DNA of 64,000 nucleotides from Erythrobacter ani (GCF_019204025.1 NZ_JAGSPB010000002.1:620001-684000), one strand, 5' to 3'; shown: positions 36,170 to 46,291, counted from the stretch's first letter. Notes: generated from the letters alone by a model not told the origin. Translations and numbers: made by a program.

Positions 36170-37717
36170 TCAGACGGTTTTCTGAGGCGCTGTCTCGGGC
36201 TCCACGGCCACGACTTTCCGGCTGAAAAGCTGCCGCTCTTCTGCAGTAAATCCGCGTTTCCAGATAATCGCAAGATAGGTCGCAAGGATCGCCGGAACGC
36301 CGAAAATCAGCTCCACCCATTCCGGCAGGAACGTGAAGGCTATGCCCACCGCAACGGCAGGTGCGGTCGCCCAGAACAGCGCAAGTCGCAGGTTTCCGAC
36401 CGGAGCTTTCAGCAGGGTCTTGAGCACCAGCGCTTTTACCAGGCTTGAGACCAGCAAGGCGATGAACAGCGCGAGCGCTGCACCTGCAGCCTTGAACCCT
36501 TCACCCAGCCCGAGATGCTCGGCAAGCAGGATGAACGCCACGGTGAGGACGCCTTGGAGCAATATGACCCCTACCGAGATCGCGAGGTTCCGTTTACGGG
36601 CGATATAGACCAGCACGCTTTCAGAAACGACCGCCATGGATGCGACAACCTCTGCGGCGAGAAGGATCGCAAGTGCGCCGGTGCCGCCGACGATCGCCGG
36701 CCCGCCAAGCCCCATGACCGCCTCACCAGGAATCACGAGAGCAAGCGCTATGCCGAGCTGCAGCGCGATGATCCAGAAACCCACTTTCTGCACCTGACTC
36801 GCGATGGCAGCATAATCGCCTATCTTCAGATTCTTGGTGATGACGGGCGAGAGTATCGGTTCGAAACTCGTCTTCAGCTTCTGAGGGACGCTGACGACTT
36901 CCTTGGCGAAAAAGTAGATTCCGACCGCGCCTGCTGATGCTGATTGACCTAGCAAGAACACGTCGAGCAGGCGTGTGCCGCGCTCGATCACGTCTGCGCC
37001 GATCAGGGGCAGGGCGCGTGCGGTCATCTTGCCGAGATAGCGCGGGCGAGGCCGCCAACCCTTCGGCCAGCCATAGGTTTTCAGGAATGACCACAACGAT
37101 GTGGCAAATGCGGCGTAGATCGCGGTCACATAAGCAAGCGCAAGACCGCCCTCGCTAATGACTGGAATGAAGAAGATCGCCCCCACCGCAATCGACTTGG
37201 TCCATGGCTCGGTAATTGCGCGGGCTCGGACAGTGGTTGCTATGTCGTACCTGTATGCCTGCGCGGCCAGCAGGATTTCCGTCAGCGCGAAGGCCGGGAT
37301 CGCGGCGATCATCCAGATATCGAAAGGGCTGTTGGTTCCGCTCGGGAAGATCACGACCGGAAACAGCAGCAGCAGCGCGCAGGCAGCGATGGAAAACAGA
37401 AGGGACGTCAGCATCCCGTCAAAGACGAGATTGGTCTGAGGCACGCCTTCTTGCTCGGCGCCTTCGGTCAGCCGCTGGGCGAGCCCGCGCTTTTCGCCGA
37501 GCGCGCAGACCAGCGCGAAAATCTCGATAATGACGAAAGCGGCGGCGAAACGGCCCATCTCTTCCACGCCGTAAAGCCGGTATCCAATGAACAGGAACGG
37601 GATGCCGCCAAGCGCGCGGATGACGAAGCCCATCGTGTTCGTGCGCCCACCCTTGGCGAGGGTCGCCATATCGTCGCCGCCCTTGGCAGGTTCCGGTTGG
37701 GTAGGCGGAGCTGTCAT
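36170..37717 (-). CDS. Polysaccharide flippase (Wzx/MATE superfamily)
   Basis: A 515-residue integral membrane protein with about a dozen hydrophobic helices (for example GFVIRALGGIPFLFIGYRL, MLTSLLFSIAACALLLLFPVV, AVVSESVLVYIARK). The fold and N-terminal pattern match oligosaccharide flippases of the Wzx family that move lipid-linked glycans across the inner membrane. Its ATG overlaps the gpsA stop by four bases, so it is translationally coupled to gpsA. Surrounding glycosyltransferases are absent, so its glycan is unknown. It could also be a general lipid-linked-substrate exporter. Confidence 0.8.
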   Translation of the reverse strand: MTAPPTQPEPAKGGDDMATLAKGGRTNTMGFVIRALGGIPFLFIGYRLYGVEEMGRFAAAFVIIEIFALVCALGEKRGLAQRLTEGAEQEGVPQTNLVFDGMLTSLLFSIAACALLLLFPVVIFPSGTNSPFDIWMIAAIPAFALTEILLAAQAYRYDIATTVRARAITEPWTKSIAVGAIFFIPVISEGGLALAYVTAIYAAFATSLWSFLKTYGWPKGWRPRPRYLGKMTARALPLIGADVIERGTRLLDVFLLGQSASAGAVGIYFFAKEVVSVPQKLKTSFEPILSPVITKNLKIGDYAAIASQVQKVGFWIIALQLGIALALVIPGEAVMGLGGPAIVGGTGALAILLAAEVVASMAVVSESVLVYIARKRNLAISVGVILLQGVLTVAFILLAEHLGLGEGFKAAGAALALFIALLVSSLVKALVLKTLLKAPVGNLRLALFWATAPAVAVGIAFTFLPEWVELIFGVPAILATYLAIIWKRGFTAEERQLFSRKVVAVEPETAPQKTV

Positions 37718-38709
37718 TCGCCGCGTTCAGCCTTGAGCGGGCGCGCCAGCAATCCGGCGACCACTTCGCGCGGACTATCGCCTGCGAGGATCGCGTTGAC
37801 AGCGGTCACGATCGGCATTGCGATGCCGCGGTCATTGGCAAGCTCCGCGAGAACTGGCGCGGTGTATGCGCCCTCCGCGACGGTGCGACGATCGGCCATA
37901 AGATCCGCGGCCTTCTGGCCTTCGCCGAGGGCTTTCCCGAGCGAGAAATTGCGGCTCGATGTCGATGAACAGGTAAGCACGAGGTCGCCGAGGCCGCAAA
38001 GTCCGCTAAGCGTCTCGGCCCGCGCACTCATGACCTCGCCGAATCGAAGCATTTCGGCATAACCGCGCGCGATCAGCGCGGCGCGGGCATTCTGACCCAG
38101 CTCCAGCCCATCAACGAGGCCGCACGCAATGGCGAGCACGTTCTTGATGGCCCCGCCGATCTCCGCACCGGTTACGTCGTCCGTGTAATACGGTCGGAAA
38201 GCGGGCCGCGCGATAGCGGGCGAAAGCCGGTCCCATTGTCCGCGTCCCCCTTCACAAGCGAGCGTGACGGCCGTCGGCAGTCCGGCGGCGACCTCATGCG
38301 CGAATGTCGGACCGGAAAGCACGGCGATCGCACTGTCCGGGCAAGCGGCGCGTGCGACATCGTTCATCAGCCGCCTGGTGCCGGCTTCGATGCCCTTGGA
38401 GCATAGGACGAGATCGCGCGGTGACGTTGGTATCTGGGCCAGGACGCTGCCCAAGACCTGCGCCGGTGTGACGCAAAGGACCGTATCGAGCTCGGCTATC
38501 TCCGACAGTTCTCCAGTTGCATGAATGGTCGGGGACAGCTCGGCGCTCGGCAGATAGTCGGAGTTTCGATGCGCGGCATTGATCTCTTTCACGACCGAAG
38601 GTTCGAAAGCCCAGAGGATCACGCTCCGGCTATCGCTCGCAAGCATTTGCGCTAGCGCTGTGCCCCAGGCGCCCGCGCCGACCACTCCGATGGTTTCCAG
38701 ATCGCTCAT
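37714..38709 (-). CDS. gpsA: Glycerol-3-phosphate dehydrogenase [NAD(P)+]
   Basis: A 331-residue enzyme making sn-glycerol-3-phosphate from dihydroxyacetone phosphate for phospholipids. The N-terminal Rossmann motif [13 protein letters not shown], the [21 protein letters not shown] catalytic segment (Lys supplied by CSKGIE) and [23 protein letters not shown] are diagnostic. Its start overlaps the tsaD stop by ATGA and its stop overlaps the flippase start, forming a tight three-gene unit tsaD-gpsA-flippase. Confidence 0.95.
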   Translation of the reverse strand: MSDLETIGVVGAGAWGTALAQMLASDSRSVILWAFEPSVVKEINAAHRNSDYLPSAELSPTIHATGELSEIAELDTVLCVTPAQVLGSVLAQIPTSPRDLVLCSKGIEAGTRRLMNDVARAACPDSAIAVLSGPTFAHEVAAGLPTAVTLACEGGRGQWDRLSPAIARPAFRPYYTDDVTGAEIGGAIKNVLAIACGLVDGLELGQNARAALIARGYAEMLRFGEVMSARAETLSGLCGLGDLVLTCSSTSSRNFSLGKALGEGQKAADLMADRRTVAEGAYTAPVLAELANDRGIAMPIVTAVNAILAGDSPREVVAGLLARPLKAERGE

Positions 38710-39752
38710 GCTTTCACCCCTGCGCCGCGAACGCTTTCCGCTTCCGGATCGAGCGGCCAGCGCGGCCGCGCCTTCAGATCGAGCGGCGCGCTATCGCCCA
38801 GCGGTAACCGTTCGCAGCCTGCCCACGCAATCATCGCCGCGTTGTCGGTACACAGCGCCAGCGGCGGTGCGACAAATCGCATCGAATGTTTCGCAGCCAG
38901 CCCTTCGAGCGCACTGCGGACGGTCTGGTTCGCCGCGACACCGCCTGCAACGACTAGCGCGGGAACGGCATCGGTTCTCGCAAGCGCGTGTTCGAGCCGG
39001 TCGATCAGGCAGTCTACCGCTGCCTGCTGGAAACTCGCGGCGATGTCAGCGGAAGAATGCTCGCCGCTCTGTGCGGCCCGCATGACCGCGCTCTTTAGAC
39101 CTGCGAAGGAGAAATGCGGTTCCTTGCTCCCCTTCAGCGGACGGGGAAGCGGGACGGCCTTCGGGTTGCCTCCGCGTGCGAGCTTTTCCACCGCCGGCCC
39201 GCCGGGATAGCCGAGGCCTAGTATCTTCGCGGTCTTGTCGAAGGCCTCGCCAAGCGCATCGTCGATTGTCGTTGCAAGACGGCGGTATTCGCCGACCCCC
39301 TCGACTTTCAAAATCTGGCAATGCCCGCCGGAAACGAGCAGCAACAGATACGGAAATGCGAGTGTTTCGTCCGCCAGTCGCGGTGACAGCGCATGCCCTT
39401 CGAGGTGATTGATTGCCAAGAGTGGTTTGTCCGCCGCCATCGCCAGCGCTTTTCCGCTGACAAGGCCGACCATAACTCCGCCGATCAATCCCGGACCGGC
39501 AGTGGCCGCGATCGCGTCGACATCGGCCAGTCTCATTCCAGCATCGTCCATCACCGCCTCAAGCATCGGGGCGAGCCGTTCTGCATGCGCCCGCGCAGCG
39601 ATTTCGGGCACGACGCCGCCGTAGGGCGCGTGCTCTTTCTCTTGGGAGGCGATGTGCTGGGCTATGATCGTGCGGTCGCTCGCGACGAGGGCCACAGCGG
39701 TTTCGTCGCAACTCGATTCAATCCCGAGGACAATTTTCGCATCCGATCCCAT
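38706..39752 (-). CDS. tsaD: tRNA N6-adenosine threonylcarbamoyltransferase
   Basis: A 348-residue essential enzyme of the t6A tRNA modification, forming threonylcarbamoyladenosine at A37 of ANN-decoding tRNAs. It has the ASKHA nucleotide-binding fold with [15 protein letters not shown], the metal motif [11 protein letters not shown] and [11 protein letters not shown], and [16 protein letters not shown] near the C-terminus. It is the first gene of the leftward tsaD-gpsA unit and is divergent from hemC, an arrangement common in alphaproteobacteria. Confidence 0.96.
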   Translation of the reverse strand: MGSDAKIVLGIESSCDETAVALVASDRTIIAQHIASQEKEHAPYGGVVPEIAARAHAERLAPMLEAVMDDAGMRLADVDAIAATAGPGLIGGVMVGLVSGKALAMAADKPLLAINHLEGHALSPRLADETLAFPYLLLLVSGGHCQILKVEGVGEYRRLATTIDDALGEAFDKTAKILGLGYPGGPAVEKLARGGNPKAVPLPRPLKGSKEPHFSFAGLKSAVMRAAQSGEHSSADIAASFQQAAVDCLIDRLEHALARTDAVPALVVAGGVAANQTVRSALEGLAAKHSMRFVAPPLALCTDNAAMIAWAGCERLPLGDSAPLDLKARPRWPLDPEAESVRGAGVKA

Positions 39753-39826
39753 CGCGCTTCCACTTAATCACTGTGCGGGCTAGGGCAAGCATACCGATGA
39801 ATAGTAATGCACAATCAGGGGCCGTC

Positions 39827-40741
39827 ATGATGCGGTTGGGGACGCGCAATTCGCCGTTGGCGATGGCGCAGGCGGTCGAAACGAAGACGCGGCTATGCGC
39901 CGCGCATGGCTGGAGCGAAGACCAAGTCGAACTGGTTCCCGTCATGGCTAGCGGGGACAAGGTTCTCGACCGACCACTTGCGGAGATAGGCGGCAAGGCA
40001 CTCTGGACCAAGGAACTGGATGTCTGGCTTGCAGAAGGTCGGATCGACGCCTCGGTCCACTCGGCAAAGGACGTGGAGACGATCCGTCCGAACCAATTTC
40101 ATTTCGCTTCATTTCTGCCGCGCGCGGACCGGCGCGATGCGCTTGTCGGAGCGCAGAGTATCGCCGCCATTGCGCCGGGTGCAATAGTCGGGACGAGCGC
40201 GCCGCGTCGTGCCTCGCAGCTGCTCAACTTGCGGCCAGATTGCAAGGTCGTGACTTTTCGCGGCAATGTCGCGACGCGTTTGGGCAAGCTCGAAGCGGGC
40301 GAGGCCGATGTGACGTTTCTCGCAGCCGCGGGGCTTGAGCGGCTTGGCCAATCGGATCTTGGAAACCCGCTTGAACCGGATGGCTGGATCCCGGCGGCGG
40401 CGCAGGGCGTAATCGCGCTCGAATGCCGGGCAAGCGATGCCGAGACGACTACGGCACTAGCCGCAATCGACCACGCGCAGACCCGCGCCGAAATCGAAGC
40501 GGAGCGTGCACTGCTCGCCCGGCTTGGCGGTACGTGCCACAGCCCCGTCGCGGTGCTCTGCGAAGGCGGGGGTGGCTCGCTGTTCATGCGCGCTGCCCTG
40601 TTCAGCGCGCATGGAGGCGAGCGGGTCGATGGAATCGCAGAGTTCACGCCGGGTGATCACGGCCCTGTCGAAGCCTTGGCCGATGACTTGCTGACCCGTT
40701 CGGGCGAGGCGATCCGGCAATTGTTCAACCCCGGCCAGTGA
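39827..40741 (+). CDS. hemC: Hydroxymethylbilane synthase (porphobilinogen deaminase)
   Basis: A heme-biosynthesis enzyme of about 304 residues that polymerises four porphobilinogens. MRLGTRNSPLAMAQA opens the protein, SAKDVET and GTSAPRRASQL follow, and the dipyrromethane cofactor Cys is in LGGTCHSPVAVLC. I choose the ATG at 39827 because AGGGG lies five bases upstream; the ATGs at 39797 and 39773 are alternatives that add up to 18 residues. It overlaps hemD by GTGA. Confidence 0.95.
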   Translation: MMRLGTRNSPLAMAQAVETKTRLCAAHGWSEDQVELVPVMASGDKVLDRPLAEIGGKALWTKELDVWLAEGRIDASVHSAKDVETIRPNQFHFASFLPRADRRDALVGAQSIAAIAPGAIVGTSAPRRASQLLNLRPDCKVVTFRGNVATRLGKLEAGEADVTFLAAAGLERLGQSDLGNPLEPDGWIPAAAQGVIALECRASDAETTTALAAIDHAQTRAEIEAERALLARLGGTCHSPVAVLCEGGGGSLFMRAALFSAHGGERVDGIAEFTPGDHGPVEALADDLLTRSGEAIRQLFNPGQ

Positions 40742-41409
40742 CACAAATAATTGCGATCCGGCCCCGGCAGGGATTGGCCGCCACCATCGATGCCGGCCGC
40801 GACATGGGGTTGCCGGTCAGGGGCTCGCCGCTGTTTGAAATTCGACCACGCCAGTGGAAGGCGCCCGAACCTACGCACGTAGACGCGCTGCTGATTGGCA
40901 GCGCCAATGCGATCCGTCACGGCGGCCAACAATTGCAGCGTTTTCTCGGCAAGCCCGTCCATGTTGTTGGGAAAACAACGGAAAAGGCGGCGAAGGAGGC
41001 TGGTTTTGCCATCGGCTCTGTGGGTGAAGGCGGGTTGCAAAACGTGCTCGACGCGGTTCCGGCCCCAGCCCGGTTACTCAGGGTCGCAGGTGCGGAGCAC
41101 GTGCCGCTTGAGGCACCCGATGGCGTCACCGTGGAGACTGCGATCGCGTACGAAAGCGTGGCGCTCCCGCTCGATCGGGCGCTGGTCGAATGGGGTGAGC
41201 GGACCGTCATCCTGCTCCATTCCGCCGTCGCCGCAGAGCATTTCGCCGCCGAATGTGACCGGCTGGAACTGGATCGCAGCCACTATGAGATCGCTGCCCT
41301 CGGCCCGCGCATCGCTTCAGCTGCGGGCAAGGGATGGGGCGCTATCCACGTTTCGGAAAGCCCCAATGATGCAGCGTTGCTGGCAATGGTGAAAGCATTG
41401 TGCCAGTAA
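40738..41409 (+). CDS. hemD: Uroporphyrinogen-III synthase
   Basis: A 223-residue enzyme that cyclises hydroxymethylbilane to uroporphyrinogen III. The family diverges in sequence, but the length, the order (TQIIAIRPRQGLAATIDAG, LIGSANAIRHGG, VGKTTEKAAKEAG, ILLHSAVAAEHFA, ALGPRIASAAGKGW) and the place directly after hemC are characteristic. It starts with GTG overlapping the hemC stop (GTGA), which implies coupling. It is followed by a Mic60-like gene. Confidence 0.93.
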   Translation: MTQIIAIRPRQGLAATIDAGRDMGLPVRGSPLFEIRPRQWKAPEPTHVDALLIGSANAIRHGGQQLQRFLGKPVHVVGKTTEKAAKEAGFAIGSVGEGGLQNVLDAVPAPARLLRVAGAEHVPLEAPDGVTVETAIAYESVALPLDRALVEWGERTVILLHSAVAAEHFAAECDRLELDRSHYEIAALGPRIASAAGKGWGAIHVSESPNDAALLAMVKALCQ

Positions 41410-41466
41410 TGCGCGCGGGACGTATGCGCCGGGTGGGGCGCGCCATGGGTCAAAGACTGGGATACG

Positions 41467-42405
41467 ATGGAATCGAAATACGGTAGCCGGCGAAAGCCAT
41501 CCTCTAGGAAGGGGATCTGGCTGGCTGGGATCGCTTCATTTATTACGGGCGGCCTCCTGGTGGGTTATGTCGTCTGGTACAACGCCACGGAGCGGCGGGA
41601 CGCAGCAACATCTGAGAACGCCCCGGTGCAACAGGTCGCGGCGAGCCCGACGTCATCGCCTAGTCCGGTCCTTTCACCCTCGCCGACGCCTCTGTCGGAA
41701 CCTGTTGAGCCCGAAAACGCCGAGCAGGCGGTTGAGGCGGTGTCGGGCCTGGCAGAACAGCAGGGCGGGCTGGATCAGCGCCTCGCCGCGGCGGAACAAC
41801 GGCTCGCGCGGCTCGATCTGCAGTCGCAGGCAGCAGCGGGGAATGCTGCGCGCGCGGAGGGGCTTCTCATCGCATTTGCCACTCGCCGCGCGGTCGAGCG
41901 CGGGGCGGAACTCGGCTACCTCGCCGATCAATTGCGTCTGCGGTTTGGTGACGAACGGCCCAATGCAGTCAACACCATCATCAATTTTTCGCGCATCGAT
42001 CCGCCGATCCGGCTCGATACCCTGCTGGCCCGGCTCGAAGGTTTGGGCCCCGATCTTGCCGAAACCACCGAAGGGCCATCCTGGGCGGCGCTTCAGCGTG
42101 AACTTAGCCAGTTGTTCGTGATCCGCCGCGAAAGCACGCCCTCGCCGCAGCCGGAAAGACGGCTGGAGCGCGCGCGTTACGCCCTTGAACAGGGGCGTTA
42201 CCAGAATGCCATCGACGAGATTCGCAACATGCCCGGTGCCGAAAAGGCGGCGGGCTGGATCGCCGATGCGGAACGGTTTCGCGATGCCATGGCCGCGCTC
42301 GAGAATATCGAAACGGCCGCTGTGCTAGACCAGAGCGGTTTGCGGGACGGCACCGGAACGCGGGTGAATCAACCGAGCCCGGTTGGCACCTCGGGCGGCG
42401 AATAG
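41467..42405 (+). CDS. Mic60/mitofilin-like inner-membrane protein
   Basis: A 312-residue protein with one N-terminal transmembrane helix (about residues 17-38), a Pro/Ser/Thr-rich linker, a coiled-coil region (about 85-135) and a C-terminal domain resembling the mitofilin signature (RARYALEQGRYQNAIDEIRNMPGAEKAAGWIADA would be its core; the first part is at about residue 237). Alphaproteobacterial Mic60, a membrane-shaping protein, is typically encoded next to hemD, as here 57 bp downstream. The protein is shorter than some Mic60s. The assignment rests on layout plus context; HemX-like is the alternative name. Confidence 0.75.
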   Translation: MESKYGSRRKPSSRKGIWLAGIASFITGGLLVGYVVWYNATERRDAATSENAPVQQVAASPTSSPSPVLSPSPTPLSEPVEPENAEQAVEAVSGLAEQQGGLDQRLAAAEQRLARLDLQSQAAAGNAARAEGLLIAFATRRAVERGAELGYLADQLRLRFGDERPNAVNTIINFSRIDPPIRLDTLLARLEGLGPDLAETTEGPSWAALQRELSQLFVIRRESTPSPQPERRLERARYALEQGRYQNAIDEIRNMPGAEKAAGWIADAERFRDAMAALENIETAAVLDQSGLRDGTGTRVNQPSPVGTSGGE

Positions 42406-42410
42406 TCCGC

Positions 42411-43652
42411 TCAGGCTTTCAGCAGTTCCGGCAGGTCGCCCGACACACCACGTGCCTCATCCATGAAGAATGTCTTGAGCGCACCGCTGCGCTGGACTCC
42501 CGCCATGCCGAGCCGCCGGACCGCGCTGGCAGTCTTCCCGGGAACACCGAAAAGCCGCGTCAGTCCATCCGTGGCTAGCGCTACCATGAAGCTGTCGAGA
42601 CCGCGCCAGTTCTCGTAGCGTTTGAGCAAGTGCGCATCCCCCGGATCGAGCCCGATGCGAGCACCATCTGCCAGCACTTCAACCAGAGCAGCTGCATCGC
42701 GCAGACCGAGGTTGAGGCCTTGCCCTGCGATCGGGTGGATGCCGTGCGCGGCATCTCCGATCAGGGCGAGCCGTTCACCCGTGATCTTAGCCGTGTGATG
42801 AAAGCCCAGCGGCCATGAGGAGCGCGCGCCGACGCTCGTGACCTGTCCAAGCACGTCGCCCATGCGTTTTTGCACCTCGGCTAGGAATGCGCGGTCGCCA
42901 AGCTTGGTCACGGCCTTTCCGTCCTCTTCTGAGACAGTCCAGACCAGCGAGGAACGGTGGGTTCCATCAGCATCGTCGTTCATTGGCAACAGAGCAAAAG
43001 GCCCTGCCGGATAGAAAATTTCCCACGCGACATTTTCGTGCGGTTTCGAATGGGTTAGCCCGGCGATCACCGCGCGGTGCTTGTAATCCCACTTCGCAAT
43101 GGTGATGCCCGCCGCGTCACGTGTCGGCGATCCGCGACCTTCCGCGCCGACCATCAATCGCCCCTTGAGCTTTTCCGGTTCGCCGCCGCCGCGCGCAATT
43201 ACCGCTGCCGCGCCAAATTCGCTGCGCTGACGCTCGATAACCTCCGCTTTGGAAACCCAGTTTATCAATGGTTCGTCGGCTGCGGCCTCGAACAGGGCAA
43301 GGCGCAGGCGGCGATTGGGGAACATCCGACCCAGCGTCCCTTCATGCGGTTCCGGCTGGAAATCGAGCCGTCCGGGCAGGTTTTGGTCGGTCACCGCAAT
43401 GCTGGCGATGTCGCAGGCGAATTTCTCGAGACTGTCCGCGATGCCAATATTGCGGAACAGGTGCCAGCTCGCGGTCGAGATCGCGGTGGCTCGGTCGTCG
43501 AACCCCTCGGCGGTTAGCTCGGCAGGATCGGCGCGGTCGATCACGTGACTGGACATGCCCTGCCGCGCTGCGGCCAGCGCCAGCGTCATGCCGACAAGTC
43601 CGCCGCCGAGGATCAGGAGATCGCGAGTGTCGTTCATCGTGTTTGCATCCAT
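42411..43652 (-). CDS. UbiH/UbiF-family FAD ubiquinone hydroxylase
   Basis: A 413-residue aromatic-ring hydroxylase of ubiquinone biosynthesis. The N-terminal FAD motif LILGGGLVGMTLALAAARQG, the family segment FDDRATAIS, the middle VGAEGRGSPTRDAAGI and the C-terminal GDAAHGIHPIAGQGLNLGLRDA (FAD ribityl-binding) are all typical. Which ring position it hydroxylates cannot be told. It is convergent with the Mic60-like gene (5-bp gap) and divergent from the DsbD-like gene. A second start at 43637 (MNDTRDLL) is possible. Confidence 0.9.
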   Translation of the reverse strand: MDANTMNDTRDLLILGGGLVGMTLALAAARQGMSSHVIDRADPAELTAEGFDDRATAISTASWHLFRNIGIADSLEKFACDIASIAVTDQNLPGRLDFQPEPHEGTLGRMFPNRRLRLALFEAAADEPLINWVSKAEVIERQRSEFGAAAVIARGGGEPEKLKGRLMVGAEGRGSPTRDAAGITIAKWDYKHRAVIAGLTHSKPHENVAWEIFYPAGPFALLPMNDDADGTHRSSLVWTVSEEDGKAVTKLGDRAFLAEVQKRMGDVLGQVTSVGARSSWPLGFHHTAKITGERLALIGDAAHGIHPIAGQGLNLGLRDAAALVEVLADGARIGLDPGDAHLLKRYENWRGLDSFMVALATDGLTRLFGVPGKTASAVRRLGMAGVQRSGALKTFFMDEARGVSGDLPELLKA

Positions 43653-43683
43653 GTGTTCGCGTTCATTGCGAAGCTAGGCTCAA

Positions 43684-45765
43684 ATGCCTAGAGGGTTCGC
43701 CGTGTCCGAAGCAAGAATGTTCCTCTCTCCAGTCCGTCAATTCGTTGCATGGCTCGTTGCGCTAACCGCAATGTTCGTGCTTGTCGTACCGGTGTCGGCG
43801 CAAGAGGAAGTGCGCGAAGCGCGCTATGGCGACGACAACATCTCCGTCCAGTTGGTCGCGGATGGGATGCCCGTCGCAGGTGAGGAATGGATGCTCGCAC
43901 TGCGCTTCATTCCGAGCGCGCCCGAATGGCATGGTTACTGGTCCAATCCCGGCGATGCAGGGCAGGGCATGATGCTCGATCTCGACCTGCCAGACGGATG
44001 GGAGATGGGCGAACCGCTCTATCCCGTTCCCGATCGCTTGCTGATCAGCGGCCTGATGAACCACATTTACGAGGGCATGTATGCGGTGCTGGTCCCGGTG
44101 CGAGTGCCTGAAGACGCCGAGGCCACTGGTCTGCCGGAAGTGACTGGCTTCGTCGAATATCTCGCGTGCACCGATCGGGTCTGTGTTCCGCAAGACGCCG
44201 CGCTGAACGCGGGGCAGGGTGGCGATTTCACGCGGTGGCGGGCCGAGGTTGCGCCGTTGCTCGATGCATCGGGCTACTTCGAGATCTCCAGTGACCGTCT
44301 GCGTATCGCCGTGCCGCTCCCCGCAGCCGTCGATCTTTCCGATCCGCACATCTTCATCGCCAATGAACGGCTTGTCGATTACGCGGCGGTGCAGACGTTT
44401 ATGCGCGAAGGTGATCTGCTGATCGCCGAGATCCCGCTGGACGATTTCGGCACGAAAGAGGCCGGAACGATCGCCGGCATCCTTTCTTTCGGCGATGGCG
44501 CGGGCGTCCGTTTCGAAGCCGGATCGGGAGACGTACCTGACGGAGGCAAATTGATCGCCGGACCCATCGGCATGCAAACGCCGCCGCTCTGGACGCTGAT
44601 CCTCGGCGCGCTGGCTGGCGGATTGATCCTGAATATAATGCCGTGCGTATTTCCGATTCTGAGCCTGAAAGCGCTGTCATTGGCGCGCGCTGGCGAGAGT
44701 GAAGCGAAAGCCCGCAACGAAGGAATGGCGTACACCGCCGGCGTCGTGCTCGCGTGCGTCGGCCTCGGCGCGCTGCTGCTGGCATTACGCGCCGCGGGCG
44801 AGCAGGTCGGTTGGGCATTCCAGTTGCAGGAGCCGGGCGTCGTGATCCTCCTCCTTGTGCTCGCGGTCGTCATTACGGTCAATTTCGCTGGCCTGTTCGA
44901 ATTGCCGTCTTTTTCGTTCACGCAGGGCGGAGAACCGGGCGGCGCTTTCGCTACCGGACTGCTTGCAGCCTTCGCCGCAACGCCTTGCACCGGGCCGTTC
45001 ATGGCGGCTGCCTTGGGAGCGGCGCTGCTGCTGCCGACCGGCCTTGCGCTGATGCTGTTTGCGATGCTGGGGTTGGGGCTGGCTTTGCCATTCCTGCTTA
45101 TCGGGTTGGTACCTGCGCTCCGGAAAAGGCTTCCGAGGCCCGGCCCGTGGATGGAAACCTTCCGAAAGGTGATGGCGATCCCGATGGGCCTCACTGCACT
45201 GGCGCTGATCTGGCTGACCGTGCAGCTCGGCGGGCGCGGCTTTGGCCTGTTCGCGCTCGTGATGCTGTTCGGTATCGTGCTGGCGCTGGCGATTGTCGGG
45301 CGCCTGCAGAGAGCGGGCAAGATGGCTTGGCCCGCCTTCGGTTTAGTCGCTGCGCCCTTCGTCATATTCGGCGCTTTCGCGCTCCCTGCCAGTTATGCCG
45401 CTCCCGGTTCACAGCCGTCGGAATCGATTCACGAGCCCATTGCCTTCAGCGATGAGGCGCTTGCCGAAGCTCGCGCCAGCGGCCAGCCGATCTTCCTCTG
45501 GTTCACCGCTGACTGGTGCGTCACCTGCAAAGTCAATGAAAGCGTAGCCATAGAACGTGAGGTTGTCCGCGACGCTTTCGAAGAGTCAGGTGTCATCACC
45601 ATGGTGGGCGACTGGACCGTGCGAGATGAGGAGATCACCATGTTCCTGACCGATCGGGGTGCAGCGGGAGTGCCGCTTTACCTTTGGTATCCGGCGGATA
45701 GTGGCGAGCCTGAACAGCTGCCGCAGGTGCTCACTCCGGACTTGCTGACGGAGCGGGCAAAGTAA
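43684..45765 (+). CDS. DsbD-family protein-disulfide reductase
   Basis: A membrane thiol transporter of up to 693 residues that carries electrons from cytoplasmic thioredoxin to periplasmic disulfides. A signal peptide (about residues 12-41) precedes an N-terminal DsbD-alpha-like domain (to about 290), then eight membrane helices with the paired cysteines MPCVFPILSL and ATPCTGPFM, then a C-terminal thioredoxin domain with WCVTCK. The order matches DsbD/ScsB. The start may instead be GTG at 43702 or ATG at 43717, which begins the signal peptide directly. Its 3' end overlaps the opposite-strand lipoprotein gene by 35 bp. Confidence 0.92.
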   Translation: MPRGFAVSEARMFLSPVRQFVAWLVALTAMFVLVVPVSAQEEVREARYGDDNISVQLVADGMPVAGEEWMLALRFIPSAPEWHGYWSNPGDAGQGMMLDLDLPDGWEMGEPLYPVPDRLLISGLMNHIYEGMYAVLVPVRVPEDAEATGLPEVTGFVEYLACTDRVCVPQDAALNAGQGGDFTRWRAEVAPLLDASGYFEISSDRLRIAVPLPAAVDLSDPHIFIANERLVDYAAVQTFMREGDLLIAEIPLDDFGTKEAGTIAGILSFGDGAGVRFEAGSGDVPDGGKLIAGPIGMQTPPLWTLILGALAGGLILNIMPCVFPILSLKALSLARAGESEAKARNEGMAYTAGVVLACVGLGALLLALRAAGEQVGWAFQLQEPGVVILLLVLAVVITVNFAGLFELPSFSFTQGGEPGGAFATGLLAAFAATPCTGPFMAAALGAALLLPTGLALMLFAMLGLGLALPFLLIGLVPALRKRLPRPGPWMETFRKVMAIPMGLTALALIWLTVQLGGRGFGLFALVMLFGIVLALAIVGRLQRAGKMAWPAFGLVAAPFVIFGAFALPASYAAPGSQPSESIHEPIAFSDEALAEARASGQPIFLWFTADWCVTCKVNESVAIEREVVRDAFEESGVITMVGDWTVRDEEITMFLTDRGAAGVPLYLWYPADSGEPEQLPQVLTPDLLTERAK

Positions 45766-46291
45766 CGTCCGCTGAAGCGCGGCACCGGTCGAGAAGTTGT
45801 TCGGGGAGCGCGCTTGGATTGACCGAAACAATCCCGGCACCCGGCACGGTAACGGTCATGCTCCGCGGTCCGGCGAGCGGTTCCCACGCGGTATCCGATG
45901 CGGCGAGTTCGCCCTGCCAGACGGTGCGATTGCCGATTTCAGTCGCATCGACGGCGATCCTGCCAATGGCACCATTCCCGATCAGGGCGAGCAAGGCCTG
46001 CGCTCCTTCATCGGCTTCGACCATGCGGATGATCCGCAGCGTACCTGTGATGCCGCCACTTTCGGCACAGCTGAGTGCGAGCAATGCGGGTTCACCCGGA
46101 ATGCCATAGATGATGCGTCCGTCCTCCGAAGACCGCGCCCACATCGCGCCCTCGGTTTCGGGCGAGGGCAAGGGTTCGGATGCGAAAGTTTCAGGTTCGG
46201 CAGGCATGTCCCGCGTAAGGTCGGCATCGGTTGGCGGAGGCTTGCACGCGCCGAGGGCTGCCAGCGTCCCTGCAACAACCACTGCCCTCAC
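45731..46291 (-). CDS. Small lipoprotein of unknown function
   Basis: A 186-residue putative lipoprotein. The N-terminus [18 protein letters not shown] has a lipobox (LGAC). The rest has no motif I recognise; it contains [27 protein letters not shown], suggestive of a small beta-rich domain. Translation starts at GTG overlapping the uvrB stop (GTGA), so it is coupled to uvrB, while its 3' end overlaps the DsbD-like gene in the opposite direction by 35 bp. The layout is compact and conserved-looking but the function is unknown. Confidence 0.75.
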   Translation of the reverse strand: MRAVVVAGTLAALGACKPPPTDADLTRDMPAEPETFASEPLPSPETEGAMWARSSEDGRIIYGIPGEPALLALSCAESGGITGTLRIIRMVEADEGAQALLALIGNGAIGRIAVDATEIGNRTVWQGELAASDTAWEPLAGPRSMTVTVPGAGIVSVNPSALPEQLLDRCRASADVTLPAPSASPE

